64,000 nucleotides of DNA from Terriglobales bacterium (GTDB taxonomy: Bacteria; Acidobacteriota; Terriglobia; Terriglobales; Acidobacteriaceae), in contig JASHOU010000191.1 in the NCBI GenBank assembly GCA_030038475.1, positions 1 to 64,000 on the forward strand, written 5' to 3'. Positions 8,805-18,175 of the stretch are shown one piece after another (the stretch's first letter is position 1; every line of letters starts with the position of its first letter). Below the pieces are notes generated by a model, which was not told where the DNA came from, made no database searches, and saw only the letters and a program-made list of their open reading frames with translations. Both the position numbers and the translations under genes were made by a program.

Positions 8805-10331
8805 ATGAGTGCGGCCCAGGAACTACGCGGCCTTCTCAAGCTTCGCGGACTGCAACTGCTCGCCCTTTCGCTTCTATTGATTCTGCTGGCATCGGTTACC
8901 TTCCGCGCTAGGCTCGCAGTTCGCGATCCGGATATTTGGTGGCACCTCGAAACCGGCAATTGGATTCTTCAACACCACGCCGTCCCTTTCGTCGGCATCT
9001 TTTCGCGCACCGCCGCCGCGCATCCGTGGATTGCCTATAGCTGGGCCTACGAAGTCCTGATGTCGTGCGCCTATTCCTGGTTTGGCCTGGTCGGCTTCGC
9101 CATGTTCGGAATCCTGCTCACAACGGCCGTCGCCTTCATCCTCTTCTGGATGCTGCATCGTCTCTCCGGCAACTTCTGGCTGGCGTGGATCCTCGCCCTC
9201 ATCGGAAATTTCGTTTTTCTCTTCAGTCTCATGCCCCGGCCCGTGTTTGTCACCATGATCCTGTTTATGGTCACGCTCACTTTTCTGCTGGAATCCCAGC
9301 GCACCGGCTGCATGCGGTTGTTGTGGTGGCTGCCCCTGGTTTTTGCCCTGTGGGCCAACGTCCACATCCAGTTCATCTATGGCCTTGCCAGCGTTGGCCT
9401 GTTTGTGGGGATCAACCTGCTGCAGCGGCTGGCAAGCCGGTTTGGCGTCGAGCTCGGCTTCATCCAGCCTCCCACGCTTCCTCTGTCCGGCCTGATTGGA
9501 GTTACATTCGCCTGTTTCGCCGCTACTTTCATCGGTCCTTATACCTACCACCTGTATCCCGTGGTCGCAGAATATGCGACCCAGCCCGTGCCCTATTCCA
9601 TGATTCAGGAATTACAAGCTCTCACCTTCACCTCCATCGAACAGTTTGTGCTGGTGCTGTTGACCGCGTCCGCATTTTTCGCCGTAGGTTGGCAGCGCAA
9701 GCTGGATCTGTTCAAGCTTTCTTTGCTGATCGCCGCCACGATTATTGCTTTTCGCTCCGCGCGCGATGCCTGGTTTGTAGCGATTTGTGCGGTAATGTTT
9801 CTTGCCGATCTACGCGCTCGGCAAGACTCGACTAAACAAGCCTCGCCAAAACAAGACTTGCCAAAAGAAGTCCCGCGAAAACCAGTGCTCAACCTTCCTG
9901 AACTAGCCGGCGTCGCCGCCGTCCTCGCCATAGGGATGTTGCTGCTTGCGCGTGATACCGGTTTCAACACCCGCGACCTGGATCGGGCCATCAGCCGCGA
10001 GTATCCCGTCGACGCCGCGAACTTCGTGCGTCAGAACTCGTTTTCAGGACCGCTTTATAACAATCTCGACTGGGGCGGATTCCTGATCTGGTACCTGCCT
10101 CAGTACCCGGTGGCGATCGATGGACGCACCAATCTCTATGGCGATCAAATGAACATGCTCATGTATAAGAGCTCTGGAGGCGACGAATCTTACACGTCCG
10201 ACCCATATCTCAATGAGGCGGGATTGGTGCTGCTCCCGAAAAAGCTTCCGCTGGCACAACTGTTGACCATCGATCCGCGCTTCCGCCTCGTCTATCGGGA
10301 TCAGTTAGCGTTTGTCTTTGCCCGTAACTAA
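8805..10331 (+). CDS. Polytopic membrane protein, possible GT-C-type glycosyltransferase fold (508 aa)
   Basis: The protein has about ten transmembrane helices, an early DPDIWWHLETG block just after the first helix, WANVHIQF in the middle, and a C-terminal soluble part with GGFLIWYLPQYPVAIDGRTN. Acidic residues in the first periplasmic loop and many helices are the layout of GT-C glycosyltransferases, which use lipid-linked sugars, but I see no diagnostic motif beyond that. It is clearly paralogous to the gene at 10350-11870, which faces it; the two stops are 18 bases apart. Between helices and tail, residues about 343-360 form a Lys/Pro-rich linker containing several near-repeats of KQxxPK. 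Confidence 0.7.
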   Translation: MSAAQELRGLLKLRGLQLLALSLLLILLASVTFRARLAVRDPDIWWHLETGNWILQHHAVPFVGIFSRTAAAHPWIAYSWAYEVLMSCAYSWFGLVGFAMFGILLTTAVAFILFWMLHRLSGNFWLAWILALIGNFVFLFSLMPRPVFVTMILFMVTLTFLLESQRTGCMRLLWWLPLVFALWANVHIQFIYGLASVGLFVGINLLQRLASRFGVELGFIQPPTLPLSGLIGVTFACFAATFIGPYTYHLYPVVAEYATQPVPYSMIQELQALTFTSIEQFVLVLLTASAFFAVGWQRKLDLFKLSLLIAATIIAFRSARDAWFVAICAVMFLADLRARQDSTKQASPKQDLPKEVPRKPVLNLPELAGVAAVLAIGMLLLARDTGFNTRDLDRAISREYPVDAANFVRQNSFSGPLYNNLDWGGFLIWYLPQYPVAIDGRTNLYGDQMNMLMYKSSGGDESYTSDPYLNEAGLVLLPKKLPLAQLLTIDPRFRLVYRDQLAFVFARN

Positions 10332-10349
10332 GTCTACTGACTCGATTCG

Positions 10350-11870
10350 TTACTGCCGCACCAGAACCGCCGCCACATCGTCTTGATAAGCTACGCGGAA
10401 TTGTGCCTTTAATACCGGCAGCGTCGTCAGCGCTTTCATCAGACCGGATTTCGGCTCCAGCAGAATCGTGTTGGCGGCAACAAAACGAGGCTCCGTTTCC
10501 AGACGCTCGGTGCCTTCGGTCACTTTGAAATATCTCTCGCTGCTTTCGTCGCCGTACAAATTCAAACGCCCATCCATCGCGACCGGATATTCCGGCAGAT
10601 ACCAGATCAGGAAACCACCCCACGAATACGCGTTGAACAGCGGACCAGGAAGCCGGTTCGCCCGGATGAAATCGCAAGCCTTCACCGGAAAGGTTGGACT
10701 GACCTGGGTCATCAATACATCGCTGTTTGGGATGCGGAGAATCGCCCCCAGAAGCACCGCCAGAACGAGCACGGCAACCAGCGGCTTTTCCCATTTCCAT
10801 CCTATGCTGTTCTTCGCTGTGCGCGCTTCGGCTTCATGCTCTCCCTCTGTCACGGCGTCGGCGATCACGGCAATTGCTGGAAGCACCACGCACCACACAT
10901 CCCGTTGCACCCGGAATGCCAGCATAGCAAGGATGCCCAACACGCCGAATTTGAACAGATCGCGCGAGCGCCGCCGCCCCAGCGCAAAAAATGCGGCCAT
11001 CACCAGCAGCAACAAAACATAATGCTGCGGACGGCGGAATGCCATGGGGTGCATCTCCTGGAAATTCTCGAATAGCACTTTGCTGTAGGCGGTCTGGAAC
11101 GCGTTGGCGTAGAGCTGAAAAGAATAAGGAGTCAGCAGCGTCGCGACCACGCAAAGTCCGGCGGCCGCGCCAATCTTCGCCAAAGAATGCTTCGGCTCCG
11201 GAAACGCACTCGCGCCGGAAATGTGCAACAGAAATTCTGCTCCCTCGGCCGCCAGAAACACGCCCAGCAGCAGCAATCCGTTCAAAAACTGCTCGTGTAG
11301 GTTGGCCCAGAAAAAGAAGAGCAAGGGCAACCAGAATAAAGGACGCACATCGTTGCGCTCCCGGCTTTGCAGTAACAGGAGCAGCTCAATGCCAAAAAAC
11401 AAAATTGAAAAAAGCATGGGAGACAATAGCAGATCGACCATGACGTATTGCGCAGTGGCCGACAGCACAACGGCGCACCAGAAACTTCCGCGCCACCCCA
11501 GGAAAAAGGTGACTACGGCCAGCGCCACCTTGAAACCCATCAGCAGCGCGGGAATCGCTCTCAGACCGAGCACTTTGTAAGCCACGGCCATTAAAACGTC
11601 GAATCCCCAGCTGCACGCAACCCACGGTTTATCCGCATACTGAGAAAACAGGCCGTTGCGAGGGAAAGTGTGCTGTTGCAAGATCCAGAGCCCAGTGCGC
11701 AAATGCCACCAGACGTTATTGTTGAGGAAGGCTGTGATGTGGAAAGACTCGTAGATTGCAGCGGCGGTTAACAACAACGCCAATGCGGCAATCCGCACTG
11801 GAACGCGGTCAAGAACACGGTGTGCTCGGCGCGCTACAACAACATTCGCCGCAACGTTTGTGGTCGCCAT
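10350..11870 (-). CDS. Polytopic membrane protein, paralogue of the preceding gene (506 aa)
   Basis: It has the same layout as the convergent neighbour: NNVWWHLRTGLWILQQ after helix 1, WANLHEQF in the middle, a RDVWCVV helix, and a tail with GGFLIWYLPEYPVAMDGRLN. The two proteins align along their full length, yet are clearly divergent. This one lies head-to-tail with the 12-haem cytochrome gene (start 11870, cytochrome stop 11878) and so is probably the last gene of that transcript. An envelope-glycan role is possible; no substrate can be inferred. Confidence 0.7.
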   Translation of the reverse strand: MATTNVAANVVVARRAHRVLDRVPVRIAALALLLTAAAIYESFHITAFLNNNVWWHLRTGLWILQQHTFPRNGLFSQYADKPWVACSWGFDVLMAVAYKVLGLRAIPALLMGFKVALAVVTFFLGWRGSFWCAVVLSATAQYVMVDLLLSPMLFSILFFGIELLLLLQSRERNDVRPLFWLPLLFFFWANLHEQFLNGLLLLGVFLAAEGAEFLLHISGASAFPEPKHSLAKIGAAAGLCVVATLLTPYSFQLYANAFQTAYSKVLFENFQEMHPMAFRRPQHYVLLLLVMAAFFALGRRRSRDLFKFGVLGILAMLAFRVQRDVWCVVLPAIAVIADAVTEGEHEAEARTAKNSIGWKWEKPLVAVLVLAVLLGAILRIPNSDVLMTQVSPTFPVKACDFIRANRLPGPLFNAYSWGGFLIWYLPEYPVAMDGRLNLYGDESSERYFKVTEGTERLETEPRFVAANTILLEPKSGLMKALTTLPVLKAQFRVAYQDDVAAVLVRQ

Positions 11871-11877
11871 ACAGATG

Positions 11878-13938
11878 TTAGTGTTTGCCGGGCATAGGCG
11901 ATTTGGAATTCACGACCGCTGTGACCGTGCCGTCCGGATTGTGACTGTAATTGTGGCACGTGAGCGTACAGGTATTGCTGCCGCGATTGTAGGAAATCGG
12001 AGAACGGAAATACCCGGAACTGGAGGTGTTCGCGGCCACAACCTTCAAATCGAAATTGACCATGCGGTCGCCCGACACATTCGACGAGGTCGCTCCCATG
12101 CCATGAGCGGTGTGGCACACCGAGCAGGAGAACCCCGCCTTGATATGCAATCCGTGCTTGCTGAAGCTGGCATTGGAGAGAATGTTGCTCAGGTCGTGGC
12201 ACTTGGCACATAACGAGTAGGGCCCGCCGGCGCCGGGATCGGTGACGGCGGGAAGAAGATTCTGAATCGCGCTTCCCGGACCGGCAACGGGCGGAATTCC
12301 CGGCGCTACCTGGCTGAACTCGTAGCGCCGCTCCAGAATATGCGAGAACTGCGAACCGTGCGGTCCGTTCGGCCCGGTGCCGCCAAATTCACGATTGTCG
12401 TCGCTGTTGTGGCAATCCGTGCACAGAATGCGCCCCGTAATCAGCCGCCCCTGGGTGTGGCCATCCAGATTCAGCATGTATTTCAGCAGGCTGGGTTGTG
12501 GCAGCGAACTCTTGTTCTCATAGATTACGGGATGGCTCGACTTCGCCGTAACTCCGAACTGCGGGATCAGATTCAGCGCGTCGCCGCCGCTTGCGGCGCG
12601 CAGCGGCGCGTAGCCGAACACGGCCAGAGTCTGCTTACCGGTACTCGTGCCGTGACAACGTAAACAGGTTTCGTATTGGTTGACCGCCGGATCCACCTCC
12701 GTCACTCCATCGGTCGCGCTGACCCCGGCCGTGCCGTTTTGCGACCCGCGAATGGCGGTCGACGCGAAGGAACTCGTTTGCCGCGCCGCGTGGGCATCGT
12801 GGCAATCGACACACGTTGCGTGACGGTTATTCTCCAGCACCAGGCTTTCGTCCGCCGTGTGCTTGTTGCTTCCCGCCGGATAGGGATGGCCGTCTGTCTT
12901 GGCAAACTCGCCATACACATTGAGAATTGCGGGAGTAAGGTTGGAGCCGCCATTGTGGCACGAAATGCAATTCTGGGTTGCCGCGTCCATGCCCGGAACT
13001 GCGGGAATCGGTCCAACCAGCAAATCCGCGCCGCCCGGAGCATTGTGCGACGTGTGGCAGGACATGCAGGCCTCCTGACTCACGGTGCGATACGGTCCAA
13101 TCTTCGATCCCTTGGATAGCTCATGCGCGGCCGTTGCGTGGATGCTTTCCCGCCACGCAGTGAAGGGATTATATTGGCTGGCCGTGGTGCGGCTCGTTCC
13201 CGCGCTCGCATTAGTCGTACCTGCAGTCGCTGCGGCTGCGTTGGCCGCTCCGGGTCGAGTGGCGCCGATCGGTCCCGGCTGCGTAACGTGGCAGGCGAAG
13301 CACAGGGCCGAGTTCGCATTATTCATTACCAGAAAATTCTGCGCGACCGGGTCAATGTCGTAAACGTGTGGATTATGACAGGTGTTGCACTGTACATTAC
13401 CGTTCACCAGTTGCACTGCGGAGTTGCCTGTGCTGCCGCTGCACAGAATCTGCAGCAGGTTGTCGCTGCTCGTGCAATTCAACGGGAGCTTGAAATTAAA
13501 AGGGTGGATGCCTTGCAGCGTGCCGATAAACAGATCCTGGCTGTTCATACTGCCGGTCATCTTAAGATTGGTGTATGGCACGTTCGTTCCCGGCGCAACC
13601 GTGCCATCGTGGCAGCTAAGGCAGAGATTGCTGGCCGAACCGAGCGTCGGCTCCTGCTCCTGGTTCACCTCGGTCGGGCTGCTATAAAGAATGTAATTGT
13701 TTTCCGTCGACAGCACCTGGCTCCACAGCGGCAGGTTCGGCAGGCTGTTGCTGTTCAGGCCGGAGTGCGGAGCGTGGCAGAATTGACAGGCCGGCAACGG
13801 CCCGCTGACCGGCCCCGGCGTCGTCGGCCCCATATTGTGAATTCCCAGCACATCTTGCTGCGTCTGCGCTTCGAGCGCGGTCGCCGTCGCGAAAAGTGAT
13901 GCGCACAACAAAGCGCGAACTATGACCAACCTCTTCAC
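11878..13938 (-). CDS. Secreted multihaem cytochrome c, 11 CXXCH motifs plus one CX3CH (686 aa)
   Basis: The GTG at 13938 overlaps the stop of the NHL gene by four bases. A signal peptide (VRALLCASLFATATALEAQ) directs export. Eleven CXXCH sites follow (CQFCH, CLSCH, CNTCH, CFACH, CMSCH, CISCH, CVDCH, CLRCH, CTDCH, CAKCH, CSVCH). A twelfth, near the C-terminus, is CTLTCH with three residues between the cysteines. Several occur as CHxPH or CHDxH, the paired-CXXCH pattern in which a neighbouring His can ligate another haem. With the adjacent barrel and NHL proteins it is a candidate periplasmic or outer-surface electron carrier. There is no sign of a catalytic site for nitrite or other substrates. 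Confidence 0.92.
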   Translation of the reverse strand: MKRLVIVRALLCASLFATATALEAQTQQDVLGIHNMGPTTPGPVSGPLPACQFCHAPHSGLNSNSLPNLPLWSQVLSTENNYILYSSPTEVNQEQEPTLGSASNLCLSCHDGTVAPGTNVPYTNLKMTGSMNSQDLFIGTLQGIHPFNFKLPLNCTSSDNLLQILCSGSTGNSAVQLVNGNVQCNTCHNPHVYDIDPVAQNFLVMNNANSALCFACHVTQPGPIGATRPGAANAAAATAGTTNASAGTSRTTASQYNPFTAWRESIHATAAHELSKGSKIGPYRTVSQEACMSCHTSHNAPGGADLLVGPIPAVPGMDAATQNCISCHNGGSNLTPAILNVYGEFAKTDGHPYPAGSNKHTADESLVLENNRHATCVDCHDAHAARQTSSFASTAIRGSQNGTAGVSATDGVTEVDPAVNQYETCLRCHGTSTGKQTLAVFGYAPLRAASGGDALNLIPQFGVTAKSSHPVIYENKSSLPQPSLLKYMLNLDGHTQGRLITGRILCTDCHNSDDNREFGGTGPNGPHGSQFSHILERRYEFSQVAPGIPPVAGPGSAIQNLLPAVTDPGAGGPYSLCAKCHDLSNILSNASFSKHGLHIKAGFSCSVCHTAHGMGATSSNVSGDRMVNFDLKVVAANTSSSGYFRSPISYNRGSNTCTLTCHNYSHNPDGTVTAVVNSKSPMPGKH

Positions 13939-15035
13939 TGGCCTGCCCCTCGCGCCTGTTTTGGCAGCCCGTGATAATGAAACACCTGCACCCGCCGGTT
14001 GAAAGAATCCACCACATACACGCGATCGTCGTGATCAATAAACACGCCCGAAGGCAACTGAAACTCGCCCAGTTGCGCGCCTCGCTTGCCGAAGTAGTAC
14101 AACAGGCGCCCCCGTCGATCGAAAACCTGTACCATCCCCGACAGCCCATCCACAACATACAGGTGGTCTTCCGAATCCACGGCCACGCCCTTGGGACGGA
14201 ACATCTGCCCCGGAGCATCGCCAATCTGGCCCATCATCCCTTCCGCATTGCCGTTACGCCCAAACCATTGCACGCGAAAGTTCATGGCATCCACCACCAG
14301 CAGGTCGTTGCCGTCGATGTGCAATTCTGTGGGGTAGTAAAATTCGCCGCCGTCGCTGCCATGCTTGCCGATGGTCTGCATCACGTGGCCTTGCATATCC
14401 AGCATGAAGATCTGGTCGCGCAGCGTATCGGTCACATAGATGCGCTGCGCCCCCGAATCCACGGCAATTCCCGTCGGCCGTTTGAAGTATCCTTCGCCTC
14501 CTTTCAAACTGCCGATCGCGCGCCGGTATTTGCCGCCGGCATCGAAAACAAATATCTTTCCCGACTCCGAGTCGGTCACATAAATATTGTCCTGCGCATC
14601 CAACGCCACGCATTGCGGCGCCAGCATCGCGTCCTTTTCTTTATCCCTGCGCTCGAGGAATTTGTACTTGTGGTGTTCGAAATCGAAAATGTGCACCCCG
14701 GCCGCTCCGGGGTCGGTGACGATGGCGCGCCCGTGCGAATCGACCGCGATGCTATACGGACGAACCATCATCCGGTATTCCGGTTCGCCCACCATCACAT
14801 TCAGAACCCGGGTCCAGAATTTCTCCTTGCCCAGCACTTCTTTTTGCGAGCTGAAGACGCCTTCGAATGTCAGCTTCCTGCCACCCTCCAGAAGCAGGTC
14901 GGGAGGTGCGGGTACGCTGAAAGTTTCGGGTTTCTTTGCCGCCCAAGACGGAGTGAGCAAAACGAGGATGAAGAAGACAATTCCCCACGGGCCGGGGCTC
15001 GCGCGTGACATCCCAGCTAGAATCCCTTGAACCAT
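13935..15035 (-). CDS. Secreted six-bladed NHL-repeat beta-propeller protein (366 aa)
   Basis: An N-terminal hydrophobic signal ends near WAAKKPE; the start could be the ATG at 15035 or, with a shorter signal, the one at 15011. Six NHL repeats follow, each in the pattern P-x-(G/S)-(V/I)-(A/F)-(V/I)-D with a YVxD strand, for example PYSIAVDSHGRAIVTD and PKGVAVDSEDHLYVVD. That gives one complete propeller. NHL propellers are usually binding platforms. Genes of this type accompany outer-surface cytochromes in Geobacter, and here this one is overlapped by both the barrel gene and the 12-haem cytochrome gene. Confidence 0.88.
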   Translation of the reverse strand: MVQGILAGMSRASPGPWGIVFFILVLLTPSWAAKKPETFSVPAPPDLLLEGGRKLTFEGVFSSQKEVLGKEKFWTRVLNVMVGEPEYRMMVRPYSIAVDSHGRAIVTDPGAAGVHIFDFEHHKYKFLERRDKEKDAMLAPQCVALDAQDNIYVTDSESGKIFVFDAGGKYRRAIGSLKGGEGYFKRPTGIAVDSGAQRIYVTDTLRDQIFMLDMQGHVMQTIGKHGSDGGEFYYPTELHIDGNDLLVVDAMNFRVQWFGRNGNAEGMMGQIGDAPGQMFRPKGVAVDSEDHLYVVDGLSGMVQVFDRRGRLLYYFGKRGAQLGEFQLPSGVFIDHDDRVYVVDSFNRRVQVFHYHGLPKQARGAGQ

Positions 15036-16858
15036 CTGGTTATCCCGAATGTGTATGAAGTTAGCATACTGGGCGGGGTGCTGGAAGGGAAGATGTGCTG
15101 ATTGAACTTGGTCGCGCCCGCGGTGAAGATCACTTTTCGGAATTCGTATTGCAACAGGCCGGTGTACAAGGTCGAGCCGTTGTTCGATGACAGCAGGGGA
15201 CTTATGCTGTTGCTGCCCGTCCTCTCATAGGCCGTGCTGATCGCCATGTTATGCACGGGATTCACCTTGAACGTGCCCCCATAACTCACGCCGTTATACA
15301 GGGTCGCGTTCTCGGGCGAAAGCACCGATCCCGGCACCGGCGTCTGCACCAATCCGCTGGCGGTGAACACTGAGGTCCCCTTGGATTGCGAATAATTCGC
15401 CGACATGGTGGCCCGCGTCCACAACAGCATGCTGTTGAAACTCTCTGAACGGTTTTCGTCGCCGGACACTTGTTGAAAGACGCTGCGCGCGCAATTGGCT
15501 ATGGAGACCCAGCGCAAATCATGAGGCAATCTCACCTTGACCGTGCCACCGTAATTCAGCGACGACGTCGTGTAGATCACGAGCAGGGTTTGCGTGTTCT
15601 GGTCGTAGCGGACAAAACTTTGAATATCCCACCGTCCGTGTTGCCGATCGTAAAAGACGTTGCCCACAAGTCCCGCCCGCGTGTTGCCTTCCTGATCGGC
15701 GCTGTCTACCACCCCCGCCATGATCCTCAATCCCTTGAGCAATCGCGAGAAGCCGTAGCTTCCGGTAACGCCAAATTGCGTCAATCCGTAGTCTTGTCCA
15801 TCGAAATACTGCTCCGAGCGCGTCGCGTATCCGCCCACCATCGCACCCGGCATAACCGTATAGTAGGTGCTGGCGGTCACCGAAAGGGAGCGCGACTCGG
15901 GGCTGACGATGCCCGCCACCGGCGCTTGCCCGTTATTGACAAGTTGCTGCTCGTAGCTGCCAAAAATATTGTCGGTATAGTTGGTCACTACGCTCACCGG
16001 CAGCCTTGGGAACAACAGGTTTACATTGGCGGTGAGGTTATCCGTGGTGCCATTGCTCTGGCCCGCGATCGAGTCGTCGGTGTCATAGCTGCCCCGGTTG
16101 AATGCCACCGAAAAGCTGCTGCCACGATAGGGAATTGGGCGGGAAGCGATCGCGTAATATTCGTTCGACGAGGTCTCCGTGTTTTCCGTCTCCCCATCGA
16201 CCAGACCCGCCACGCCTGAATTCGCATTCACATGGATGAAGCCGCCGGTCAGTTGGAAACCGTCGACAAGATAGGCGCTTCTGACATCGAAATTCTTATT
16301 GGTGGCTGCGGTTGTAGTTGCGCTGCCCAGCAACGAACTCGAACTGCTCCCCTCGGCATAACCAATCGAAAGGCTCGGTTTTTCGGGAAACAGAAAGCTC
16401 CAACCCAGGCCGATTCCGTGCCCGTTGTTTTCCGTAGTCAATCCCGCCACACCCGGAATCCCGAACGTTCCCGAGCTGTTCCAGTTTTGGTGCACGCTGA
16501 AAAACCCCGGATAATGGCTGGCGTTGAAAATGTTGAGCGTCCCCGTGTAGCCGCTGGAGTCGGTGATGGATTGGGAATCGGAGTTGTCCTGCGACCGGCC
16601 GTAGTAAGGCAGCATGCTGAACGACACGAAATTTGGATTGTAGTAATAGCCGTTGATAGTGCCCGACCCGCCCAGGCCCAGCGAATGGTCCGAGCCTTGC
16701 AGATTGCCAAATTCCCCAGCGTAATCAGCCTCGATGTTCCCGTTCGCGGTCGCATGAAAGTCGCCCAGAGAAATCTGCGCCCACGCCCCGCCGCAGAACG
16801 CCAGTCCCCACAGCAGTACCACTCCGGCCCACTCTCGAGATGTCATTTTCCATGACAC
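15017..16858 (-). CDS. Outer-membrane beta-barrel protein of the cytochrome cluster (613 aa)
   Basis: The GTG at 16858 follows GGGAG at a good distance. A signal peptide ends at GGAWAQ. The rest is made of alternating hydrophobic strands rich in Tyr, Ser, Gly and Asn, and ends in GITRWFKGF with a terminal Phe, all typical of an outer-membrane barrel. No plug or TonB box is visible. Its size (about 590 mature residues) is in the range of the MtrB/PioB/OmbB barrels that sheath cytochromes, although I see no CXXC near the N-terminus. Position between a parvulin-type chaperone and two cytochrome-associated genes suggests the barrel of a porin-cytochrome conduit; this is inference. Confidence 0.8.
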   Translation of the reverse strand: MSWKMTSREWAGVVLLWGLAFCGGAWAQISLGDFHATANGNIEADYAGEFGNLQGSDHSLGLGGSGTINGYYYNPNFVSFSMLPYYGRSQDNSDSQSITDSSGYTGTLNIFNASHYPGFFSVHQNWNSSGTFGIPGVAGLTTENNGHGIGLGWSFLFPEKPSLSIGYAEGSSSSSLLGSATTTAATNKNFDVRSAYLVDGFQLTGGFIHVNANSGVAGLVDGETENTETSSNEYYAIASRPIPYRGSSFSVAFNRGSYDTDDSIAGQSNGTTDNLTANVNLLFPRLPVSVVTNYTDNIFGSYEQQLVNNGQAPVAGIVSPESRSLSVTASTYYTVMPGAMVGGYATRSEQYFDGQDYGLTQFGVTGSYGFSRLLKGLRIMAGVVDSADQEGNTRAGLVGNVFYDRQHGRWDIQSFVRYDQNTQTLLVIYTTSSLNYGGTVKVRLPHDLRWVSIANCARSVFQQVSGDENRSESFNSMLLWTRATMSANYSQSKGTSVFTASGLVQTPVPGSVLSPENATLYNGVSYGGTFKVNPVHNMAISTAYERTGSNSISPLLSSNNGSTLYTGLLQYEFRKVIFTAGATKFNQHIFPSSTPPSMLTSYTFGITRWFKGF

Positions 16859-16871
16859 ACCGTCAGCTCCC

Positions 16872-17936
16872 TTATAGCTCTTGCACCTTCGCGTTCTGTC
16901 GGAGCTTCTTGTCTAACCCGGCGCGCAGGCGCTCGTATTTTTCTTTCTGCAACTCCTGGCGCAGCGGATCTTTCACCAGCTCAAACGGCGCCTTGCCCGC
17001 CGGCGTATGCGCATTCAAGCGGAAGAAAGTGTAGAAGTTGCCCAGTTGCAGCAGATCGCTCACCTGTCCCGGCTTCATGGCCAGCGCCGCCTTCACAATC
17101 TCCGGCGGCAATTTGTCCCGGTCCACTGCCTTGTGGTCGCCCATGTTCACGTGAAAATCGTCTTCGGAAACTTTTTCCGCCAGCAGCCCAAACTCCTCGT
17201 AGTTCTTCGTGGCCTTGGCTTTCGTCCACGCATCCTCCGCCCGTTTCCGCGCGTCCTGCTTCACCGCATCGTTGGCTTTATCCGACGGCATGATCGAAAT
17301 CGTCTGGATCACAAAGTTTTCTTTGTAGCGAAAAGCCTCCGGGTGCTTGTCGTAGTAAGCGCGCTCTTCAGCCAGCGTTACCTTGGACTTATCCTCAATC
17401 TCCGCCTTCAGCATCGCGTCCACCAGCAGCGAACGCCGGATTTTCTTCCGCAACAACTGCCGCGAGCCCTGCATCTCTGTCTTCAGGTATTCGTCGAAGG
17501 CCTCTGGAGTGGGAAATTGCGACCGGAAAGCGGTTTCCGCGCTCTGCAGTTTCGCTGCGGGCACCGTCATCTTTCTCCGTTCCGCCTCCTGATACACCAA
17601 CTCTTCGAACTCGATCATCTTCAACGCGCCCGTGCGGATCTCTTCCTCTTCCGCTTTGGGGAAGCCATTGTGCTGGCGTGCGTAAGGGAAGATCGTAAGC
17701 ATCTCGCGCAGCAGATCGCGGTCCGTCAGTTCAGTCCCGTTGATCCGCACTACGGGCTTGTCGCTGACTTGCATCACCGGGCTCAGCCCCGGACTGGCCG
17801 CGGGCGCGGAGTTCGCCGCTACCATGTTCTTGATCGGCGTCGCCTCATGCGAGGCCACCTGCGCCTGAGCCAGATTTGCCGGCATGGCCGCGAGCGCCAG
17901 CATCACGATCTGCAATTTGTAATTGGTGGTTTTCAC
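16872..17936 (-). CDS. SurA/PpiC-like periplasmic peptidyl-prolyl isomerase or chaperone (about 354 aa)
   Basis: I favour the GTG at 17936, which starts directly at the signal peptide (MKTTNYKLQIVMLALAAMPANLAQA); an ATG at 17963 adds nine residues. Residues about 60-190 are the helical SurA-N-like segment (RDLLREMLTIFPYARQ, EYLKTEMQGSRQLLRK). A parvulin-like domain follows (KLPPEIVKAALAMKPGQVSD, FYTFFRL), with a basic C-terminal helix. Isomerases of this class fold outer-membrane barrels and extracellular cytochromes. It lies 13 bases upstream of the barrel gene, which fits a dedicated folding role. Confidence 0.82.
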   Translation of the reverse strand: MKTTNYKLQIVMLALAAMPANLAQAQVASHEATPIKNMVAANSAPAASPGLSPVMQVSDKPVVRINGTELTDRDLLREMLTIFPYARQHNGFPKAEEEEIRTGALKMIEFEELVYQEAERRKMTVPAAKLQSAETAFRSQFPTPEAFDEYLKTEMQGSRQLLRKKIRRSLLVDAMLKAEIEDKSKVTLAEERAYYDKHPEAFRYKENFVIQTISIMPSDKANDAVKQDARKRAEDAWTKAKATKNYEEFGLLAEKVSEDDFHVNMGDHKAVDRDKLPPEIVKAALAMKPGQVSDLLQLGNFYTFFRLNAHTPAGKAPFELVKDPLRQELQKEKYERLRAGLDKKLRQNAKVQEL

Positions 17937-18004
17937 TTTCCCTTCTCGCTTCCCGGGGCACACCCCTCGTGTTGCCCCTCCCCAATCGATAAACTTGGTG
18001 ATTT

Positions 18005-18020
18005 GGTTAGCTGGCTAACC
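18005..18020. repeat. Perfect inverted repeat GGTTAGC-TG-GCTAACC
   Basis: Seven-base arms are separated by two bases. The left arm and its flank also pair imperfectly with a segment at about 18040-18060 (CCAGTTAGCCAAACCACCAG), giving a larger nested stem. It lies between the tetrahaem cytochrome and the isomerase gene. It may be an operator, a processing hairpin or a repeat remnant. Confidence 0.6.
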
Positions 18021-18071
18021 TTGGCCATCGTCATACTTCGGACCAGTTAGCCAAACCACCAGGCGTACTCG

Positions 18072-18116
18072 GTTCCCGGTTCTCAGAAAACCCCGCTCTC
18101 ACTGAGAACCGGGAAC
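18072..18116. repeat. Perfect 15-base inverted repeat between the tetrahaem cytochrome and isomerase genes
   Basis: The arm GTTCCCGGTTCTCAG (18072-18086) is exactly complementary to CTGAGAACCGGGAAC (18102-18116), with a 15-base spacer. The core GTTCTCAG/CTGAGAAC recurs in another intergenic region near 44.0 kb. It lies downstream of the tetrahaem cytochrome and could attenuate or stabilise its transcript, but no T-run follows on the minus strand. Confidence 0.7.
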
Positions 18117-18175
18117 TGAGAACTTTTGAAAAGCTGAGGGGAGAGAAACTTTCTCCCCTCAGGCCAAGCAACAAC

